Below are positions 6,991 through 11,214 of a stretch of 11,214 bases of DNA, in pieces. This DNA comes from an uncultured Clostridia bacterium (GTDB lineage: Bacteria > Bacillota > Clostridia > Christensenellales > Borkfalkiaceae). The notes beneath the pieces are model-generated. The model was not told the origin of the DNA and did not search any database. It saw only the letters and a program-made list of their open reading frames with translations. The stretch is from assembly GCA_947174955.1 (NCBI GenBank), contig CAMWKX010000024.1:1-11214 (forward strand), written 5' to 3'. Within the stretch, counting starts at the first letter, position 1. Every line of letters starts with the position of its first letter. Position numbers and translations under genes: made by a program.

Positions 6991-6997
6991 ATATCCG

Positions 6998-8173
6998 TTA
7001 CAGGCACCACTCGCCCGCAACCTTTTTGAAGAAGTCGCCGTAGGTTGCCCTCTCTGCATTCTCCGATGCTACGAGGTCAACGGTGTCGTAAAGTATGCCG
7101 TCCTTGTATACTTCGATTTTACCGACTTTGTCGCCCTTCTGTACGGGGGCTTTAACGTCGTCCGCAATAACCTTTCTTTCAATCTCGGGCGTCACGTTAT
7201 TTGCGGTAAACACGTAGCACGAGCGTTCGGGGTGCACGCATATAGACGTCTTCTTCGAACCGTCAACGGTAAATTTATCGTTAAGGTTTGCGTCTTTATC
7301 GAGAACCACGGCATTTTTGTAGTTGGCAAATCCGTAGTTGAACATATTTACTGCGGACTTAAATCTGTTATCGCTGTTATCCGCGCCCAAAACCACGGAA
7401 ACAAGACGCATATTGTCCTTCTTTGCCGTCGAGGCAAGGCAGAAGCCCGCCTGATTTGTAAAACCGGTCTTGCCGCCGTCGCACGCAGAATACTTTTTAA
7501 TCAACTTGTTCGTATTAGTTATCGTAGTCGTTCTGTCGTCGGGATGCTTAAAATCTTCGAGCCAGATTTTACTGTACTTGTAATACTCTTCGTTGTGTAT
7601 GAGGTTCGTAAACATCAGAGCAACGTCCTTTGCACAAGAGTATTGCGGCTCCTTGGGCAGACCTGTGCAGTTTGCGAACAGAGTATTTTCACATCCGAGT
7701 TCCTCCGCCCGCTTATTCATAGCCGCAACAAAGCTTTCCTCACTGCCGCAGATACTTTCCGAAACCGCCACGCAGCTGTCGTTTGCCGAGCATACGACGA
7801 TACTTTTTATGAGCTCGGTAAGCGGGTAAGTCAGTCCCGATTGTAAAAATACCTGAGAACCGCCCATTCCCGCCGCTCTCTCGCTGACGGTTATATTATC
7901 GGTCAAAGAAAGCTTGCCCTGCGCAATTGCGTCAAAGCAAAGCGTTAAAGTCATAACCTTGCATACGCTTGCAATGGGCATACGCTGTGTTTCATTCAAT
8001 TTGTAAATACACTCGCCCGAGTTGTAATCGCAAAGATATGCGCTCTTACAATTTACGGCAAGCTGCTCGCTGTCGGCGTGTGCAACCATCGCTTTCGTAC
8101 CCATTCCCAAAACCGTAGCGGCACAACCGCCTAATAAACCTAATGACAGAATAGTCGCAATAATCTTTTTCAT
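6998..8173 (-). CDS. dacF: D-alanyl-D-alanine carboxypeptidase, S11 family (DacF-like)
   Basis: This is a second S11 penicillin-binding protein that trims D-Ala from wall peptides. Its 391 residues comprise a signal peptide (likely cleaved after AHA at about 33), a catalytic domain with SVCK (69-72), SAN (129-131) and KTG (235-237), and a PBP5-type C-terminal domain (about 285-370). It ends in a short amphipathic segment (FFKKVAGEWCL) like the membrane anchors of this family. Seventeen cysteines, including one inside the SxxK motif, are unusual. A lipobox-like LGGC at 14-17 is an alternative processing site. It follows spoIVB and a SpoIIM-like gene, resembling the spoIIM-dacF neighbourhood of Bacillus. 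There is no Shine-Dalgarno site before the ATG. The enzyme family is certain; the name dacF rests on context. Confidence 0.9.
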   Translation of the reverse strand: MKKIIATILSLGLLGGCAATVLGMGTKAMVAHADSEQLAVNCKSAYLCDYNSGECIYKLNETQRMPIASVCKVMTLTLCFDAIAQGKLSLTDNITVSERAAGMGGSQVFLQSGLTYPLTELIKSIVVCSANDSCVAVSESICGSEESFVAAMNKRAEELGCENTLFANCTGLPKEPQYSCAKDVALMFTNLIHNEEYYKYSKIWLEDFKHPDDRTTTITNTNKLIKKYSACDGGKTGFTNQAGFCLASTAKKDNMRLVSVVLGADNSDNRFKSAVNMFNYGFANYKNAVVLDKDANLNDKFTVDGSKKTSICVHPERSCYVFTANNVTPEIERKVIADDVKAPVQKGDKVGKIEVYKDGILYDTVDLVASENAERATYGDFFKKVAGEWCL

Positions 8174-8179
8174 ACTACT

Positions 8180-8208
8180 TATTCTGTCAAAAAAAATTTA
8201 TTTTATAC
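8180..8208 (-). promoter_or_regulatory. Possible sigma-G/F-like promoter before the DacF-like gene
   Basis: GTATA (8208-8204) fits the Bacillus sigma-G -35 pattern GHATR. After 17 nt comes CAGAATA (8186-8180), 6 of 7 against CATNHTA. The -10 ends 6 nt before the ATG, so a transcript would have almost no leader. The stretch is AT-rich and overlaps the end of the upstream gene; chance cannot be excluded. Confidence 0.3.
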
Positions 8209-8745
8209 TATTACTACGATAACTCTGAACACTACGTTGACGACCAACAGCAGAATTATAGTGTTTATCAAAGCGAGAACCGCGGGGAAAACGTATACGT
8301 ACGGCGAACAGAATTGCCTGCACTGCTCGCGCACGAAAATGAATAAGAAAACCGAGAAAATATAAGACGGCACGAATACGAGTATCGTAACCACAAGTCC
8401 CTCGGTGCCGAAAAGCGAGCATAGAATTACTATGTACAGAGCCGTAAAAAGCGTGCGCAAAAATAGCAACGGATAGGATAATATCTTAAATCTCGTAAAA
8501 TAAGCCAACAAAAATACGGCGTACAGATAAAACAGCTCACTTACTATGTGAGTTAAAAATATTCGGCCGCTACTGAAGTTAAAGACGTAAAAAATGTAAA
8601 TATTAGCAAAATCAAAGACGTAATTGCTAATATTGTTCAATTTGTATAGTACTATGCCACATATAATGGCTGCTAATATGACGATTGCGTCGACAATCAG
8701 GAATCTTATGTCCCACTTAAATTTCGTGCTTTTTAAAATCCTCAT
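8203..8745 (-). CDS. Polytopic membrane protein, probable SpoIIM-like
   Basis: The 180-residue protein is almost entirely hydrophobic, with about five membrane helices and a short basic N terminus (MRILKSTKFKW). Its layout resembles SpoIIM: one helix, a loop containing aromatic residues, three closely spaced helices with a Gly then Pro pattern (GTEGLVVTILVFVPSYIFSV) before the fourth, a polar loop and a last helix. SpoIIM is part of the DMP complex (SpoIID-SpoIIM-SpoIIP) that remodels wall during engulfment of the forespore. Support comes from neighbours (spoIVB, DacF-like) and a sigma-E-like promoter, since Bacillus spoIIM is sigma-E dependent. Sequence resemblance is weak and recalled, not searched. 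The ATG at 8745 lies inside a hairpin; a TTG at 8751 is the only other start. Confidence 0.55.
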   Translation of the reverse strand: MRILKSTKFKWDIRFLIVDAIVILAAIICGIVLYKLNNISNYVFDFANIYIFYVFNFSSGRIFLTHIVSELFYLYAVFLLAYFTRFKILSYPLLFLRTLFTALYIVILCSLFGTEGLVVTILVFVPSYIFSVFLFIFVREQCRQFCSPYVYVFPAVLALINTIILLLVVNVVFRVIVVIV

Positions 8746-8763
8746 ATACAATTATATGAGGAT
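8738..8763. repeat. Perfect 11-bp inverted repeat spanning the SpoIIM-like start codon
   Basis: ATCCTCATATA (8738-8748) and TATATGAGGAT (8753-8763) are exact inverted copies around a 4-nt centre. In minus-strand RNA the stem includes the ATG and is followed by TTTT. It could be a weak terminator for spoIVB, a block on translation in read-through mRNA, or an operator. Confidence 0.8.
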
Positions 8764-8779
8764 TACTTAATTAATATGA
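8751..8779 (-). promoter_or_regulatory. Possible sigma-E-like promoter of the SpoIIM-like gene
   Basis: TCATATT (8779-8773) matches the Bacillus sigma-E -35 consensus KMATATT at all seven positions. After 14 nt comes CATATAAT (8758-8751), which differs from CATACANT at one position. The -10 ends 5 nt before the ATG, so the message would be leaderless or nearly so. TATAAT within it could equally serve sigma-A with a poorer -35 (TTCATA). Confidence 0.45.
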
Positions 8780-9790
8780 ACTTGTCATATTATCTATTGA
8801 AATGCCGTAGCCGCGCGTGGGATCGTTAACAAACACGTGAGTGACCGCGCCTATAATCTTTCCGTTCTGTATAATCGGACTGCCGCTCATACCCTGAACT
8901 ATGCCTCCCGCTTTTTCGAGTATGCGCTTATCGTTTATTTTGATTACGTAGTTGCGGTTGTCCTTATTCGTAGCGTCAACTTTTACGATTGATATTTCAT
9001 ACTTGTCGCAGCTGTCGCCGTTTAAAGTCGAGTAGATGTATGCCTTGCCGATTGTAGCCTCGCTTACACTGCCCATCTTTACCCTTGTAAGATGCGAAAC
9101 GTCGAAATCCTTCGATACGTCGCCGAAAATTCCGCAGCGCGTATTTTCTTTGATTACTCCGAGCATTTGTGAATTATCAAAAAATCCCTTCAATTCGCCG
9201 GGATTACCTCTCAGCCCTTTCTTGACGTCATAAATCGAGCAACCGTACAGACAGCCACCGTTTATTGCAACAACCTTACCGCTTTCGTCGTTTACGGGAT
9301 GGCCGAGAGAGCCGAACTTATTATTGGTTTTATCTATATAGGTGATTGTGCCTATGCCGTTTATGCTGTCTTTAACTAATAGCCCCAGCTTTTTTCTGCC
9401 GTTTAACTTATCGATTGCGGGAGTCAGGTTAATTTCCATAATTTCGCCTGCCCTTGATACTAGCAGATTATACTTGGAAAAATCCTCCGAAAGCGCCTCC
9501 GTGAGCTTGCTCGCAGAAGTTATTTCAATATCGTTCAATTTCTTTATAATATCGCCGCTTTTAATGCCGCCTTCCCTTGCCGGGCAGACCGTACCATTTT
9601 CGGTGCTGATTTCACACATACCGATTACTTCTACGTTCTGCGTGTTTAAAACGAACCCCGCGGGAAACCCGCCGATATAATATTCGTCGTCAGGTGCGGC
9701 ATAGACGCGCATAACCGACAGACTACATACAATTGCGGCGCAAAAAATAACGCCCAACAATATTTTAGTAAACTTTTTTAACGAAAGCAT
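8771..9790 (-). CDS. spoIVB: SpoIVB sporulation serine peptidase (S55 family)
   Basis: SpoIVB is secreted from the forespore into the space between the two spore membranes, where it cuts SpoIVFA and so triggers activation of sigma-K. The 339-residue protein begins with a signal sequence or anchor (about 5-31). A PDZ domain follows (about 52-125), then the S55 peptidase domain with FGSLGHPV (His164) and GMSGSPIIQNGKIIGAVTHV (300-319). Ser302 is the likely nucleophile by analogy with GDSGGP. It is shorter than Bacillus SpoIVB (about 425 residues), mainly before and within the PDZ region. It lies 58 nt downstream of recN, as in Bacillus, but spo0A does not follow. No Shine-Dalgarno site precedes the ATG. 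SpoIVB is a marker of endospore formers. Confidence 0.94.
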   Translation of the reverse strand: MLSLKKFTKILLGVIFCAAIVCSLSVMRVYAAPDDEYYIGGFPAGFVLNTQNVEVIGMCEISTENGTVCPAREGGIKSGDIIKKLNDIEITSASKLTEALSEDFSKYNLLVSRAGEIMEINLTPAIDKLNGRKKLGLLVKDSINGIGTITYIDKTNNKFGSLGHPVNDESGKVVAINGGCLYGCSIYDVKKGLRGNPGELKGFFDNSQMLGVIKENTRCGIFGDVSKDFDVSHLTRVKMGSVSEATIGKAYIYSTLNGDSCDKYEISIVKVDATNKDNRNYVIKINDKRILEKAGGIVQGMSGSPIIQNGKIIGAVTHVFVNDPTRGYGISIDNMTSSY

Positions 9791-9795
9791 ACAAA

Positions 9796-9825
9796 TATTG
9801 TGAGCAGTTATATTTTAAATATTCA
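9796..9825 (-). promoter_or_regulatory. Possible sigma-G-like promoter of spoIVB
   Basis: TGAATA (9825-9820) matches the Bacillus sigma-G -35 exactly. After 17 nt comes CACAATA (9802-9796), one mismatch to CATNHTA. Bacillus spoIVB is sigma-G dependent, which agrees. The -10 ends 5 nt before the ATG and no ribosome site is present, so the transcript would be nearly leaderless. Confidence 0.4.
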
Positions 9826-9848
9826 GATTTTAATTGATTTAAATAAGG

Positions 9849-11214
9849 TCAGAAATTTCCAAACTGCGAAAGCAGTTCTTCCGCGTGTTCTCTTGCCGCG
9901 TCGGTTGCTATACTGCCCGTCAGGCGTATAATTTCATCGACTCTTTCCGCCTTTGAAAGCCTTTTTATGCTTGTAACGGTCTTTTCACCGTTCAAGTCAC
10001 TTTTAGAAATCAGGAGCTGCGCGCTTGCCGCCGCGCATACCTGCGGTAAATGCGAAACGGCAATAATCTGCGTATCCTTGCTTATTGCAATAAACTTTTC
10101 GGCTACGGATCTTGCCGTCACACCGCTTATTCCCGCGTCGATTTCATCGAAAATATAGGTTGAAATGCCGTTTATACCCTTTAACTGGGTTTTTATTGCG
10201 AGCATAAATCTGCTCATCTCGCCGCCGCTAATTACTTTGCTCAGCGACTTTGGCGGTTCACCCTTATTGGCGGAAAACATAAAGCAGATCTTATCCGCAC
10301 CGTTTGCAGTTACTTCGATATTCTGAGAATCGTATTCTGCGAAATCGACGTAGAATCTTGCGTCTGGAATGTTGAGCGATTTCAATTGCGCTTCAACCGC
10401 GGCGCAGAAATCTTTGCACTTTAATTTGCGCAATTCGCTCAGCTTTAAACAGATTTTGTAAATCTTGCCGTTAGTTTCGGCAATTTGTTTTTCAAGTCTC
10501 TCACGCTCCGCCGCTGCGTCGTTTAAAGTGTCGTACTGTTCTTTCGCGTTTTCAAGGTATGCAATAATCTGATCTTCGTCCGCGCCGTACTTTCTTGTAA
10601 GCGATCTGATTAAATCGAGCCTATCCTCGACGGCTTTGGCTTCGCCTTCGTCGAAATTCAGATTATCGGCAAGGTCGGAAACGGTTTCCGCTAGGTCTTC
10701 AGCCTCGATAGACAGATTATCTAACCTTTCGCAAAGGTCTTCGTACTCTTTTTCGATATCCGAAATAGCGCAGATTTGTCTGTGCGCAGTCGAAAGCAAA
10801 TCGATACATCCGTTATCAGCGCTCAGTATTTCCCTTATTGCGCCTATTGCCGACATAACTTTTTCAGCGTTATCAAACAGTTTCTTTCTGCTTTTAAGGC
10901 GTTCGGTTTCCCCGACCGAAATATCGGCTTTTTCGATTTCGGCAATCTGATATGCAAGCATATCGAGCTTTTGTGCTCTCTCCTGCTCGCTGCCTCCCAG
11001 ACATGAAATCTTGGATTGATATTCCTTTTTCAAAGAAAGCAACGAAGCAAGCTCTTCTTTAAGTCTTAACAGCTCCTCACCGCACAGAGTATCGATAACG
11101 CTTAGCTGATTGTTTTCGTTCAAAAGAAAAAAATGCTCGCTCTGCCCGTGGACGTCCACGAGATGTGCGGCAATTTTTTTTAGCATACCGGTCGTTACGG
11201 TATTACCGTTGATT
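9849..11214 (-). CDS. recN: DNA repair ATPase RecN, C-terminal part (cut by window edge)
   Basis: RecN is an SMC-like ATPase that gathers DNA ends during double-strand break repair. The reading frame stays open to the right edge, so the N-terminal Walker A region lies outside the window; the first in-window ATG (11186) is internal. Counting from that ATG, HLVDVHGQSEH (8-18) is the conserved RecN block, followed by a long Glu/Lys/Leu-rich coiled coil (about 35-260). The C-terminal ATPase half then has the ABC signature SGGEMSR (320-326), Walker B TYIFDEID (343-350) and the HLPQ switch (379-382). The C terminus is complete. recN directly upstream of spoIVB is a common Firmicute arrangement. No damage to the frame is visible. 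Confidence 0.95.
   Translation of the reverse strand, partial: INGNTVTTGMLKKIAAHLVDVHGQSEHFFLLNENNQLSVIDTLCGEELLRLKEELASLLSLKKEYQSKISCLGGSEQERAQKLDMLAYQIAEIEKADISVGETERLKSRKKLFDNAEKVMSAIGAIREILSADNGCIDLLSTAHRQICAISDIEKEYEDLCERLDNLSIEAEDLAETVSDLADNLNFDEGEAKAVEDRLDLIRSLTRKYGADEDQIIAYLENAKEQYDTLNDAAAERERLEKQIAETNGKIYKICLKLSELRKLKCKDFCAAVEAQLKSLNIPDARFYVDFAEYDSQNIEVTANGADKICFMFSANKGEPPKSLSKVISGGEMSRFMLAIKTQLKGINGISTYIFDEIDAGISGVTARSVAEKFIAISKDTQIIAVSHLPQVCAAASAQLLISKSDLNGEKTVTSIKRLSKAERVDEIIRLTGSIATDAAREHAEELLSQFGNF

Noticed and set aside
6880..6997. Lysine riboswitch or T-box before lysA
   Set aside because: Only about 120 nt are available, the predicted leader is about 29 nt, and the multi-helix core or T-box sequence is not visible.
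7232..7846. A 204-codon open frame on the plus strand opposite the DacF-like gene
   Set aside because: It lies entirely antisense to a gene with all S11 motifs, has no family resemblance or ribosome site, and reads as a shadow of that gene's codon pattern.

Overview
The window is a stretch of chromosomal backbone from an anaerobic, endospore-forming Firmicute, most likely an uncultured member of the Clostridia. The evidence is a SpoIVB peptidase, a GerW/YtfJ sporulation protein beside a DUF2953 (YtfI-like) protein, a probable SpoIIM, two S11 D-Ala-D-Ala carboxypeptidases, scpA-scpB and rluB. Their order is a condensed form of the recN-spoIVB / spoIIM-dacF / lysA / scpAB / dacB-rluB region of Bacillus and Clostridium chromosomes. 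Base composition looks even throughout. I see no insertion sequence, phage gene, CRISPR array, tRNA or rRNA.

Layout: lexA is the only plus-strand gene (27-620). It converges on a long minus-strand block and shares a bidirectional terminator with it. In the direction of transcription the minus-strand block runs: recN (cut by the right edge) - spoIVB - SpoIIM-like membrane protein - DacF-like carboxypeptidase - [120-bp regulatory gap] - lysA - M50 site-2-type protease - scpA - scpB - [terminator] - ytfI-like - ytfJ - DacB-like carboxypeptidase - rluB. Spacing is tight: lysA/M50 abut as TAAATG, M50/scpA overlap as ATGA, scpA/scpB overlap by 26 nt, and ytfI/ytfJ and ytfJ/dacB overlap by about 10 nt.

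How the genes fit together: lysA makes L-lysine from meso-diaminopimelate, the diamino acid of many Firmicute cell walls. The two carboxypeptidases trim wall stem peptides, and in relatives such enzymes shape the spore cortex. SpoIVB and SpoIIM act in spore signalling and engulfment. ScpA-ScpB load and organise SMC on the chromosome, RecN and LexA belong to DNA damage repair and its control, and RluB modifies 23S rRNA.

The non-coding DNA is the least ordinary part. The lysA promoter lies inside an 18-bp-arm inverted repeat centred on the predicted transcription start, next to three AT-rich half-sites. Three consecutive sporulation genes (spoIVB, SpoIIM-like, DacF-like) lack a Shine-Dalgarno sequence. 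Each instead has a motif resembling a sporulation sigma-factor promoter whose -10 ends only 5-6 nt before the ATG. I found no clearly new gene system; the coding content is ordinary core genome.
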